Source: CAYNQK01 sp964470375
GTDB taxonomy: Bacteria > Spirochaetota > Spirochaetia > Treponematales > JBGSOB01
Assembly: GCA_964470375.1 (NCBI GenBank)
Contig: CAYYCP010000009.1
Location: 1-61,231, forward strand
Length of the DNA stretch: 61,231 bases
Direction of reading: 5' to 3'
Position 1 is the first letter of the stretch; every line of letters starts with the position of its first letter. The position numbers and the translations under genes were made by a program. The notes below the pieces were generated by a model. The model was not told the origin of the DNA and made no database searches. It saw only the letters and a list, made by a program, of their open reading frames with translations. This document shows positions 23,682-31,033 of this stretch, piece by piece.

Positions 23682-25490
23682 CTAGATATCCCTGATCAAG
23701 TTCTGCATTATGTACTCCCGCCGTTCAGGGGTGTTTTTTCCCATGTAGAATTCCAAGATCTCCGGCACGGCCTTGAGGGTCTGCACGCCCACCTCCAACA
23801 GACGCATATCCGGTCCTATGAACTGCCCGAATTCCTTTGGGCTGATCTCGCCCAGACCCTTGAAGCGGGTCACTTCGGCTGAGGCCCCCAGCTCCTCCAC
23901 GGCTGCATCGCGCTCGCGGGCGCTGTAGCAGTAGCGGGTCTCTTTCTTGTTGCGCACGCGGAACAGGGGCGTCTCCAGGATGAATACCCGCCCGGAGGTG
24001 ACCAGCTCCTCAAAGTAGGATAGGAAGAAGGTCAATAGTAGGTTGCGGATATGGAAGCCGTCGAAGTCGGCGTCAGTCGCCAGGACGATGCGGGCGTAAC
24101 GCAGGCCCTCGACATCGTTCTCTATGCCCAGGGCCATCATCATGTTGTAGAGTTCTTCGTTCTTGTAAATGGCTACGCGCTTCTTGCCGTACATGTTCTC
24201 AGGCTTGCCGCGCAGGCTGAAGATAGCCTGGGTCATCACGTCGCGGCTGGAGACCATAGAGCCCGTGGCCGAGTCCCCCTCGGTGATGAAGATGGTTGAG
24301 GCGGCCCCTTCCGGTCCGTCCTCCAGATGGTACTTGCAGTCCTTGAGTTTTGGGATCTTCAGGGCTATTTTCTTGGCCGCCTCCTTGGCCTCCTTCTTGA
24401 CCACCGCCAACTCCGTGCGCAGTTTCTCGTTGGCGACGATCTTCTCCTGGATGGCCCGGGCCGCCTGTGGGTTCTTGCGCAGGAAGTCATCAAGACCGCG
24501 CTTGGCCTCCTGTATGATCCAGCCCTTTATCTCCGTATTTCCCAACTTATTCTTCGTCTGACTCTCAAAGACCGGATTCATCAGCTTGATGGATACGGCC
24601 GCGGCTATGCCCTCACGGATGTCCTCGCTGCGATATTGAGCGTGAAAGAACTCGTTGACCGCCCGGCACAGCCCTTCCTTAAAAGCGGAAAGGTGGGTGC
24701 CGCCGTCTGAGGTGTACTGCCCGTTGACGAATGAAAAGTGCTCCTCGCCGTAGTTGCGGGTGTGGGTGAAGGCGAACTCTATGCGCTCGCCGCGGTAATA
24801 GGCGATATCGTAGAGGGTCTCCTCGCCCACCTCGGAGAGGAGGAGGTCGTAGAGGCCGCGCTCGGACTGGTATTGCCGGCCGTTGAATGTCAACACAAGG
24901 CCGGAGTTGAGGTAGGCGTAGTTCCAGATCCGCTGCTCGACGTACTCCAGGTTGAAGGCGTAGTCCCCGAATATCTGCGGGTCAGGCACGAACTCCACGT
25001 AGGTGCCGGTGCGTATGTCCTTCTTGAAGCCCTTGCGCTCGGAGACCAGTACGCCGCGCTCGAAGATAGCCTCGCGCCACTCGCCTGATCGCGCCGCCAC
25101 AATGCGGAAGCGCTCGGACAGGGCGTTGACGGCCTTGGTGCCCACCCCGTTCAAGCCCACCGAGAACTGGAAGACCTCGTCATTGTACTTGGCGCCGGTA
25201 TTGATGACCGATACGCATTCCACCAGCTTGCCCAAGGGGATGCCGCGGCCGTAATCGCGCACGATGACGGTGCGATCCTTGATCTGCACATCTATGCGCT
25301 TGCCGTGGCCCATGATGTACTCGTCGACGGCGTTGTCTATGACCTCCTTGAGGAGGATGTAGATGCCGTCGTCCTGGTTGGACCCGTCCCCCAGCCGGCC
25401 GATGTACATGCCGGTCCTGAGCCTGATGTGCTCCAGGCTGGAGAGGGTCTTGATCTTGGTCTCGTCGTAGCTGCTTTTCGCCTTCGCCAT
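23682..25490 (-). CDS. parE: DNA topoisomerase IV subunit B (ParE)
   Basis: ATPase subunit, 602 residues from ATG 25490; the longer frame to 25625 crosses the promoter. GHKL ATP site: EVIDNAVDEYIMGHG, DYGRGIPLG, GLNGVGTKAVNALSERF. The TOPRIM region has FITEGDSATGSM and DADFDGFHIRNLL, and the end holds RFKGLGEISPKEFGQF. Start codon has no Shine-Dalgarno site and lies nine bases after a TATACT box, so the mRNA is probably leaderless. It is divergent from a small gene (25607) with a similar arrangement. Confidence 0.87.
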   Translation of the reverse strand: MAKAKSSYDETKIKTLSSLEHIRLRTGMYIGRLGDGSNQDDGIYILLKEVIDNAVDEYIMGHGKRIDVQIKDRTVIVRDYGRGIPLGKLVECVSVINTGAKYNDEVFQFSVGLNGVGTKAVNALSERFRIVAARSGEWREAIFERGVLVSERKGFKKDIRTGTYVEFVPDPQIFGDYAFNLEYVEQRIWNYAYLNSGLVLTFNGRQYQSERGLYDLLLSEVGEETLYDIAYYRGERIEFAFTHTRNYGEEHFSFVNGQYTSDGGTHLSAFKEGLCRAVNEFFHAQYRSEDIREGIAAAVSIKLMNPVFESQTKNKLGNTEIKGWIIQEAKRGLDDFLRKNPQAARAIQEKIVANEKLRTELAVVKKEAKEAAKKIALKIPKLKDCKYHLEDGPEGAASTIFITEGDSATGSMVSSRDVMTQAIFSLRGKPENMYGKKRVAIYKNEELYNMMMALGIENDVEGLRYARIVLATDADFDGFHIRNLLLTFFLSYFEELVTSGRVFILETPLFRVRNKKETRYCYSARERDAAVEELGASAEVTRFKGLGEISPKEFGQFIGPDMRLLEVGVQTLKAVPEILEFYMGKNTPERREYIMQNLIRDI

Positions 25491-25499
25491 TGCCCGCAC

Positions 25500-25529
25500 A
25501 GTATAACGCGCACGGCGCCGCCTAGCCAA
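25500..25529 (-). promoter_or_regulatory. parE promoter, leaderless arrangement
   Basis: Minus-strand TTGGCT (25524-25529), 18 bases, TATACT (25500-25505), nine bases, ATG. Confidence 0.55.
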
Positions 25530-25570
25530 GGATGGTCCGCGACCGGCGAGGCCCCGTCGCCCTGCCTCGC

Positions 25571-25599
25571 TTGCGCCGGGAGGCAGGCCGGGATAGACT
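25571..25599 (+). promoter_or_regulatory. promoter of the small gene at 25607, leaderless arrangement
   Basis: TTGCGC (25571-25576), 17 bases, TAGACT (25594-25599), seven bases, ATG 25607. No Shine-Dalgarno site. Confidence 0.5.
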
Positions 25600-25606
25600 G
25601 CCGGCG

Positions 25607-25861
25607 ATGGACATCCTGACCTCATTGATCGTCTACCCCGAGGGGGAGGAACAGGAGATCGGCTCTCTCTTGCGCATAGACCAGCTGGTGGGCCTCAACG
25701 GCGTTCCCCTTGCCCCGCCCCTGCCGACCCACAGGATGATCGCCTACCGAGTGGCCGCTATCCGTCGCTCGGAGGGCAAGGGCGAGACGGTGGTGCGGCA
25801 CTATCTGGAAATCGTGCCGGCCGAGGAGCTCCTGGAACTGGTCACCCGCCGGGGGCGCTAG
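25607..25861 (+). CDS. small conserved-looking hypothetical protein
   Basis: 84 residues from ATG 25607 (a longer frame to 25532 overlaps the parE promoter). Starts MDILTSLIVYPEGEEQEIGSLL; soluble, acidic, no known motif. The codon pattern matches its neighbours and the promoter spacing supports this start. Divergent from parE. I do not recognise the family. Confidence 0.55.
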   Translation: MDILTSLIVYPEGEEQEIGSLLRIDQLVGLNGVPLAPPLPTHRMIAYRVAAIRRSEGKGETVVRHYLEIVPAEELLELVTRRGR

Positions 25862-25879
25862 GAGCCCGCCAGGCTGGGG

Positions 25880-26593
25880 CTAGAGGGGAAAGACGGTCAG
25901 ATCGGGCAGGATGAACTGGCGCTGAAGGGAAAATTGATCCTGGACGGCGCCCTCGGAGTTGACCCTCAGGACGAAGAAATGCGTCAGGGGCGCGAAGCCC
26001 TCGGGCGAGGATCGCAGCTCGAACTCGACCGCCCGCGACTCGCCGGTTGAGTCGGCCTTCTCCGGGTAGGGCCAGAATATGAAGGTACCCCCCGTGCTGG
26101 CCAGGAGGGAGCAGGGGTTCTGCCAGTTGGGATCGATCATCGGCACGAGCCGGCCATCGCGGTACAGGGACACTTGGGCCTTATCGACCGGATCGAAGGT
26201 TGTGCCGTTGAAGAGCCGCCCGATGATGGTGGGGTAATTGAAAACCGGCGGCGCCGGGTATTGGATCCTGGATCTGCCCGAGCCGTGCTCGAAATGCGGC
26301 CGGCGCGACTGGTCTATGCGCCGCCAGCCCTCGTTGGCCAGGGTGATGGCGTCGGCCTGCCGCTGGATGCGCTCCTGGTAATCCTTGGCCGCGTGGGCCA
26401 CCCCCCGTCCGGACACCACGTACTCGGGCGGCAGGCGGTTCAGGACGTAGCAGGCCACGTCCAGGCGGCACTGGCTGCATGTACAGAAGCCCAGGCGGCG
26501 ATCCCGCTCCTCGGCCGCGAAGATGTCGCCCACCACCGAGCGCACCAAGTCCTCAGCGATATTGTGGATCTCCACCGCCCTCTCCCTCCTCAA
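25880..26593 (-). CDS. ComFB-domain protein with a C-terminal extension
   Basis: 237 residues. Residues about 8-65 form a ComFB domain: HNIAEDLVRSVVGDI, then FCTCSQCRLDVACYVLNRLPPEYVVSGRG with cysteines 37, 39, 42 and 48. ComFB proteins of cyanobacteria have been described as cyclic-di-nucleotide receptors. The C-terminal 110 residues are beta-rich (PTIIGRLFNGTTFDPVDKAQVSLYRDG...) and look like a carboxypeptidase-regulatory or Ig-like fold, which is unusual for this family. Co-transcribed with the gene before it (four-base overlap). Ligand binding here is inference. Confidence 0.7.
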   Translation of the reverse strand: MRRERAVEIHNIAEDLVRSVVGDIFAAEERDRRLGFCTCSQCRLDVACYVLNRLPPEYVVSGRGVAHAAKDYQERIQRQADAITLANEGWRRIDQSRRPHFEHGSGRSRIQYPAPPVFNYPTIIGRLFNGTTFDPVDKAQVSLYRDGRLVPMIDPNWQNPCSLLASTGGTFIFWPYPEKADSTGESRAVEFELRSSPEGFAPLTHFFVLRVNSEGAVQDQFSLQRQFILPDLTVFPL

Positions 26594-27051
26594 TCGCCCC
26601 GGGCGGGCGCCTCCAGCCCTGTATCCTGTCCGCCTGGCATGAGGAGCTCGGCCAGGGTGTCCACGCAGTCCATGAAGTCCAGCAGGGTTTCCCGGAGAGA
26701 GTAGTAGTTCAGGCCGGCGTAGTAAATCTTAGTGTAGACCGAGAAGGCCATGTCCTGGCCCGGCTTCTCCAGGGAGATGTAGCAGCCATAGTCGTAGCAC
26801 ACAGCCATCATCTCCTCCAGCTTATCGCGGATCAGGTGGTCCGCATCCTCCGGGAAATGGAAGGAAAAGGCCAGCTCAAGGAAGCGGCACTGCCGGTCTA
26901 TCAGGAAACCGCCCTCGAAGCCGTCGTCAGAGCGGAAAGAGCCCGAGAAGAGCTCGTCCTCCTCGCGCGCGCCCTCGCTCTTATAGCCCAGTTCCCGGAA
27001 GAGCACCTGCACCCTGCGGATGCGTTCCTTCATTATACGCGATATCTTCAT
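26590..27051 (-). CDS. hypothetical protein, first gene of the ComFB operon
   Basis: 153 residues, acidic, soluble, mixed alpha/beta. Tyr/Phe-rich middle (FLELAFSFHFPEDADHLIRDKLEEMMAVCYDYGCYISLEKPGQDMAFSVYTKIYYAGLNYYSLRETLLDF shortened here to its character: an amphipathic sheet followed by a helix) has the look of the type III chaperone/YbjN-like fold, but I cannot confirm it. Its stop overlaps the ComFB start by four bases. Start ATG 27051 follows GGTAGGCGG. Confidence 0.55.
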   Translation of the reverse strand: MKISRIMKERIRRVQVLFRELGYKSEGAREEDELFSGSFRSDDGFEGGFLIDRQCRFLELAFSFHFPEDADHLIRDKLEEMMAVCYDYGCYISLEKPGQDMAFSVYTKIYYAGLNYYSLRETLLDFMDCVDTLAELLMPGGQDTGLEAPARGD

Positions 27052-27071
27052 GCCGCCTACCGTCTCCCCCT

Positions 27072-27100
27072 ACTCTAGCCGCTATCGCCCCGACTATCAA
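27072..27100 (-). promoter_or_regulatory. promoter of the ComFB operon
   Basis: Minus-strand TTGATA (27095-27100), 17 bases, TAGAGT (27072-27077). It sits at the end of the preceding ttcA-like gene; leader about 13 bases. Confidence 0.45.
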
Positions 27101-27833
27101 GGACTCGTCCGGCGGCGCGCGCAAGCCTGGCCTTGGCTCCCGGGTAAAGCCCCTCTAGGGAACGAAGGATGGGCGCCAGAGCCGAACGCGCGTCCTGCCC
27201 TCTCTGCGGGCAGGGGCAGTGCACCACGGGCAGGTCTAAGCGCCTAGCCAGGCCCTCCAGGCTCAAGGCCGGTACGTCTATCAGCGGCCGTATGATCCTG
27301 GTCGAGGCGCCGAAGAAATCCCGGCACACCGGCAATCCCTCGGCCCTTCCCCTGATTGCGACATTCATGAGGAAGGTGGCCGCGGCGTCATCGCGGTTAT
27401 GCCCCAGGGCCAGGGTCCGGGCGCCCAATGCGGCGGCTTCCGTGAAAAGGAGGCGCTTGCGCTCCCGGGCGCAGGCGTAGCAGGGCCTTGCCTGTCCGCG
27501 ATCGCCCGGGAAGGCCGCCTTGATCGTCTTGAATTCAAGGCCGAGGCCTTCCATGAAGAGACTGATGGCCTCAAGGCCTTCCGTTCCGATGGCATGCTCC
27601 TCCCAATCCACCAGACGGCCCGCAAGACGGAAGCGGACAGGGCCTGACCGGCCGATGCGGGCCAAGAGCCAGGCCATGCAAAGGGAGTCCTTGCCCCCCG
27701 ATATGCCCATCAGGACGAGCTCGCCGGGCCGCGCCAAGCTATGATCAGCCATCGTCCGGCGCACGCGGGCCTCTATTCGAGCGGCCAGGCCTCCCGCTCC
27801 CTCTCTTTCAGATGGCAGGACCGGCGTCCTCAA
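27075..27833 (-). CDS. TtcA-like tRNA 2-thiolation enzyme (PP-loop ATP pyrophosphatase)
   Basis: 252 residues. The PP-loop SGGKDS is at 45-50, with CYAC (Cys118, Cys121) and a later HCPCP (Cys206, Cys208) that fit the three-cysteine iron-sulphur site of TtcA/TtuA enzymes. GHNRDDAAATFLMN is the conserved second motif. Members thiolate cytidine 32 or other positions of tRNA; which base is modified cannot be told from sequence. Start overlaps the stop of the HD-domain gene by four bases. Confidence 0.78.
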   Translation of the reverse strand: MRTPVLPSEREGAGGLAARIEARVRRTMADHSLARPGELVLMGISGGKDSLCMAWLLARIGRSGPVRFRLAGRLVDWEEHAIGTEGLEAISLFMEGLGLEFKTIKAAFPGDRGQARPCYACARERKRLLFTEAAALGARTLALGHNRDDAAATFLMNVAIRGRAEGLPVCRDFFGASTRIIRPLIDVPALSLEGLARRLDLPVVHCPCPQRGQDARSALAPILRSLEGLYPGAKARLARAAGRVLDSRGDSG

Positions 27834-29089
27834 TCGGCGTGCTCGATCCGTGCCGGCATAGGCAGGAGGCTTTCCGGGATATTCTCCGAGGCGAAGACAC
27901 GCATGACCCTCAGGGCCCCGGTGAAGGTGGAGACCGTCCGGCGGGTGAAGAGGGATGACACGTCGCGGAAGTCCCTGTCTAGGTCGGTCACGCGCACGTC
28001 GGAATCGAAAGACACGGCCTCGGGCAGGTCTATGACCACCCTCGGCATCAAGCCCCTCGGGGCGCCCGCGGCTAGGGCCTCCTCAATCCGGGTCTCGGCC
28101 TTCGTACGCGCATCCAGGCTTTCCAGGCCGGCTAGAGAAGGTTGGCCTGGATCATAGGGGATCTCCGCACGGCATGGGAGGAGGCGCCCCTCCAGGACGG
28201 AACCCAGGAGCTCGCCGTCGGAGGGTCCCATGCGGGCGACCAAGCCCCGCAGGGATTCGTCGTCAAGGGCGTAGAGCTCCTCGGCCGCCAGCCTTCCCGA
28301 GGCCAGGGCCGAGGCCAGGGCCTTTTTGACCATGGACGTGGCCGCACGGACGTCGCGGTGCCAGTACACCGAACGGTACATAAGGTACTTTGAGAAGAGG
28401 ATGTGTTCTATGGAGGGTACGCCCTTGGAATCTATGCCGATGCCGCGAGGACCGTCCTGGCGTATGCGCGAGAGCACGAAATCCAGATCCTGCAGACCGT
28501 ATGGCACCCCGCAGTAGTAGGCGTCGCGGCTCAGGTAGTCCAGCTTGTCCGGATCCAAGACCCCGGAGAGGATGGAGCGGTACGTCCGCGTCTCATCATC
28601 GGCCGGGAGGCCATGGTCCACGATGGCCGCGGCGCGATCCGGATCCGCCCCTGTGGCGGCAATAACCTGGCGCAGGCTGGGTCCGGCGATGATGCGGGCG
28701 GTAAGGACTTCATGCTCTTCCAGGGGCAGCTCTTTGAGGGAGTGGGTGTAGGGGAAGTGCCCCAGGTCGTGCATCAGGGCCGCCGCCAGGAAGGAGCGTA
28801 GGCCCTCGGGGGTGAATATCCCGGCTCCCTCTCGGCGTAGGATGGAAAGCAGCATGGCCCGTGCTACGTGGTAGACCCCCAGGGAATGTGCGTAGCGGCT
28901 GTGAGTTGCTCCAGGATAGACCAAACTGGCCGGCCCAAGCTGTCGTATTCGCGTCAAGCGGGCGAAGGGCGCTGTTCCCAGGAGGGCACGCAGTTCCTGA
29001 CTGAGGTAGATGTGGCCCCAGAGGGGATCCCTCAGCGGCTCGCCGTAACCGCTCTCGAGAGCCTCGAGGAGCCTGTCGACACTTCCCAT
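27830..29089 (-). CDS. HD-domain phosphohydrolase (SAMHD1/YwfO-like)
   Basis: 419 residues from ATG 29089 (AGGGGG six bases upstream; the ATG at 29095 is too close to it). The metal ligands are H in ATHSRYAHSLG, HD in AALMHDLGHFPYTHSLKE, and the late D in LDPDKLDYLSRDAYYCG. This pattern is that of dNTP triphosphohydrolases and related HD proteins. Substrate unknown; translational coupling to the TtcA-like gene is visible but functionally unexplained. Confidence 0.8.
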   Translation of the reverse strand: MGSVDRLLEALESGYGEPLRDPLWGHIYLSQELRALLGTAPFARLTRIRQLGPASLVYPGATHSRYAHSLGVYHVARAMLLSILRREGAGIFTPEGLRSFLAAALMHDLGHFPYTHSLKELPLEEHEVLTARIIAGPSLRQVIAATGADPDRAAAIVDHGLPADDETRTYRSILSGVLDPDKLDYLSRDAYYCGVPYGLQDLDFVLSRIRQDGPRGIGIDSKGVPSIEHILFSKYLMYRSVYWHRDVRAATSMVKKALASALASGRLAAEELYALDDESLRGLVARMGPSDGELLGSVLEGRLLPCRAEIPYDPGQPSLAGLESLDARTKAETRIEEALAAGAPRGLMPRVVIDLPEAVSFDSDVRVTDLDRDFRDVSSLFTRRTVSTFTGALRVMRVFASENIPESLLPMPARIEHAD

Positions 29090-29124
29090 ACACATCCCCC
29101 TTTCTCAAGCCCCCGACTATAGTA

Positions 29125-29130
29125 CATAAT
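29125..29130 (+). promoter_or_regulatory. possible -10 box just before the 29138 gene
   Basis: CATAAT, seven bases, ATG 29138; a TATAGT lies seven bases further upstream. No convincing -35. No Shine-Dalgarno site. Confidence 0.3.
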
Positions 29131-29137
29131 ACACCCG

Positions 29138-30019
29138 ATGAAGGCGCAACGCCCCGCCTTGGCAATCCTGCAGATCATCCTCCTGGTGGGATGTCGCGCC
29201 AAGGCCTCCGCCCCGTCCTCACCCGGCCCGGCTTCAGCCTCTCCGGTCACCATCATCGCCCCCATTGAAATGTCTCTGCTCGCCTCTTCGGCTCCCTTCA
29301 CGGCGACATCGTCATCCCCGCCGCCCTCAGGCCCCACGCCGAGCCACGCCTCCCCGGGCCCGGCATCTCCCCTCTCCTCCCTCACGGCTTCATCCGGTAC
29401 GCCGTCCTCTCCAGGGTCATCGTCAGCACTGATATCCAACGAAGAGTTCGCCATGCAGGGCGAGAGACCCGCGATGGAAAAGCCCAGGGACCTTCGCCCC
29501 TCGCCCAGCCCGGTCAAGTCCAGACCCAGCGCCGCGCCGCGCGTCCCGGCCTCGGGCCCCTTTTCGCTCGCTACACTTTCCATATCGAGGTACGTGTATC
29601 CAGAGGATTTCAGCCTAGGCCCCCTGGAGGCCCGTTCGGATCGCCCCCCCAAAGAGGATCCCTCCAGCCTGGCCTATGCCTTCCTATCAGCCCTCGTCAA
29701 GAAGTCCGATCTCTCCTCGTTCTACGCCGCCGACCGCGCCGACCTCATGAACCAGGCTCTCAAGCCCTACCTCTCAGGAGAGGGAGCGCTGTCTTCCTTC
29801 CGCCTTGGTCGTCTGCGGCTTTCCGGAGACAGCGCCGAGGCCATGGTTTACCTTTTCGCCGATAACGGCGCCAGAGCCCTCTCCGAGCTCTTCCTATCAA
29901 AAAGCTCCTCCGGCTGGGCCGTAGACGGCATGGCCGTGGACTTCCGCAGCCTCTTCACATCCAAGGCCCCCGCGCCTACCAGCTTCGAGCCCGGACAGTA
30001 CTCCCTCTTCTCCCCCTAA
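29138..30019 (+). CDS. Ser/Pro-rich lipoprotein
   Basis: 293 residues. Signal peptide with lipobox LLVGC (Cys19). Residues about 23-140 are a low-complexity linker rich in Ser, Pro and Ala, which could span the periplasm or cell surface. A compact C-terminal domain (about 155-293; LAYAFLSALVKKSDLSSFYA...SFRLGRLRLSGDSAEAMVYLFADNGARALSELFLSKSSSGWAVDGMAVDF shown by its pattern of a helix pair then sheet) resembles small DUF4440/NTF2-like stress domains, a weak guess. Stands alone. The convergent neighbour ends in a terminator at 30031. Confidence 0.6.
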   Translation: MKAQRPALAILQIILLVGCRAKASAPSSPGPASASPVTIIAPIEMSLLASSAPFTATSSSPPPSGPTPSHASPGPASPLSSLTASSGTPSSPGSSSALISNEEFAMQGERPAMEKPRDLRPSPSPVKSRPSAAPRVPASGPFSLATLSISRYVYPEDFSLGPLEARSDRPPKEDPSSLAYAFLSALVKKSDLSSFYAADRADLMNQALKPYLSGEGALSSFRLGRLRLSGDSAEAMVYLFADNGARALSELFLSKSSSGWAVDGMAVDFRSLFTSKAPAPTSFEPGQYSLFSP

Positions 30020-30030
30020 GGGGCCATTAC

Positions 30031-30061
30031 AAAAAGGAAAAGGCCGCCCCGTCGGGCGACC
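30031..30061 (-). terminator. terminator of the partner-switching operon
   Basis: On the minus strand GGTCGCCC-GACG-GGGCGGCC (one mismatched pair) is followed by TTTTCCTTTTT. Confidence 0.55.
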
Positions 30062-30108
30062 TCCCTTCACGCGACTGCCGCGCCATAACGCGCGGCGCTT
30101 CTAGCCCA

Positions 30109-30672
30109 TCATTCCATGTTTATCCCATGTCTTTTCTGGGGGAAATTCTTCAGCATGGCTACGCAATTGCGGGCGGTATTATAAACGAAGCCTCCGTTCC
30201 AATACTCCAAGGCAGCGAACAGGGCGTTGCCGCCGTCGGTGTCATCTGACTTAATGGTACGGAAAGACACGTATTCGGCGAGGGCTTCGAAATCGGACTC
30301 GGCCAGGCACTGGAGGCGCCGGCGGTTGAACTCGTTCCACTTCTCCAGGTCCTTGAAGCCCTCGCCCTCGTCTTGGACGATGAGGTGTGCGTGAGTGGGT
30401 GAGAAGGAGTACCATACCCTGACCTTCTTCTCCGGATTGCACTTGTTCCCGTGCTTGACCGCGTTCTTGATGATTTCCGAGATCTGCTGCTCGAGCAGGT
30501 TGATTTCCTTGATCTCAAGCGGCGCGGACTGGACAATCAGCAGGGTGAAATAGCGTATCTGCCTGTAGTCCGAGGGGAATTCCTTGTACAGGAGGTTCGT
30601 CTTGTCGAACAGCGGGCTGTTCTCGTTGACCTTGATTTCCTTGATTCCGTCCAGGTAGCTGTTGTCGTCCAT
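30109..30672 (-). CDS. ATP-binding anti-sigma-factor kinase (RsbW/SpoIIAB-like)
   Basis: 187 residues of the GHKL fold. N-box EIIKNAVKHGNK at about 67-78 and G1 box DEGEGF at about 101-106 are clear; the G2 region is DTDGGNALF. Such proteins bind a sigma factor or other target and phosphorylate the STAS antagonist. It is the last gene of a three-gene module with a STAS protein and an RsbU-like phosphatase. The target is not encoded nearby. Confidence 0.82.
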   Translation of the reverse strand: MDDNSYLDGIKEIKVNENSPLFDKTNLLYKEFPSDYRQIRYFTLLIVQSAPLEIKEINLLEQQISEIIKNAVKHGNKCNPEKKVRVWYSFSPTHAHLIVQDEGEGFKDLEKWNEFNRRRLQCLAESDFEALAEYVSFRTIKSDDTDGGNALFAALEYWNGGFVYNTARNCVAMLKNFPQKRHGINME

Positions 30673-30675
30673 TTC

Positions 30676-31014
30676 CTACTCTTCCATCTGCTGGATTGCT
30701 TCTTCGATGCTATTCGTGATGGGGAAGTAACCCATCAGCTTAGTCAGTTCAATGACCTTTTTCACTGAGCCGTGGATGTTGGTGATGATGAGCTTGAGAT
30801 TCATCTTCTTGATGGTCGAGCAGATGTAGATGAGGGCGCCGATTCCCGAGGAGTCGATGTAATCCACGTTTTCCAGATTGATGATGAATTTGGCTACTTT
30901 CTTCTCCAGCATCTTCATCACCAATTCCTTGAGCTTATAGGAATTGTAGAGGTCCATCTCCCCATTCACGTCTATGATGTAATTCTCGCCGTTCTTGCGG
31001 ATCTTCAATTCCAT
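30676..31014 (-). CDS. STAS-domain anti-sigma-factor antagonist (SpoIIAA/RsbV-like)
   Basis: 112 residues, one STAS domain. The phosphorylation loop is VDYIDSSGIGALI with Ser56 as the likely site (second Ser of DSSG). Start ATG 31014 with GAGGGGAG... upstream. The gene is visibly richer in A and T (many Lys, Ile, Asn) than its neighbours. Unphosphorylated it should bind the kinase at 30109-30672; the phosphatase upstream would reset it. Confidence 0.88.
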   Translation of the reverse strand: MELKIRKNGENYIIDVNGEMDLYNSYKLKELVMKMLEKKVAKFIINLENVDYIDSSGIGALIYICSTIKKMNLKLIITNIHGSVKKVIELTKLMGYFPITNSIEEAIQQMEE

Positions 31015-31033
31015 GCTGTTCGCTCCTCTCCCC

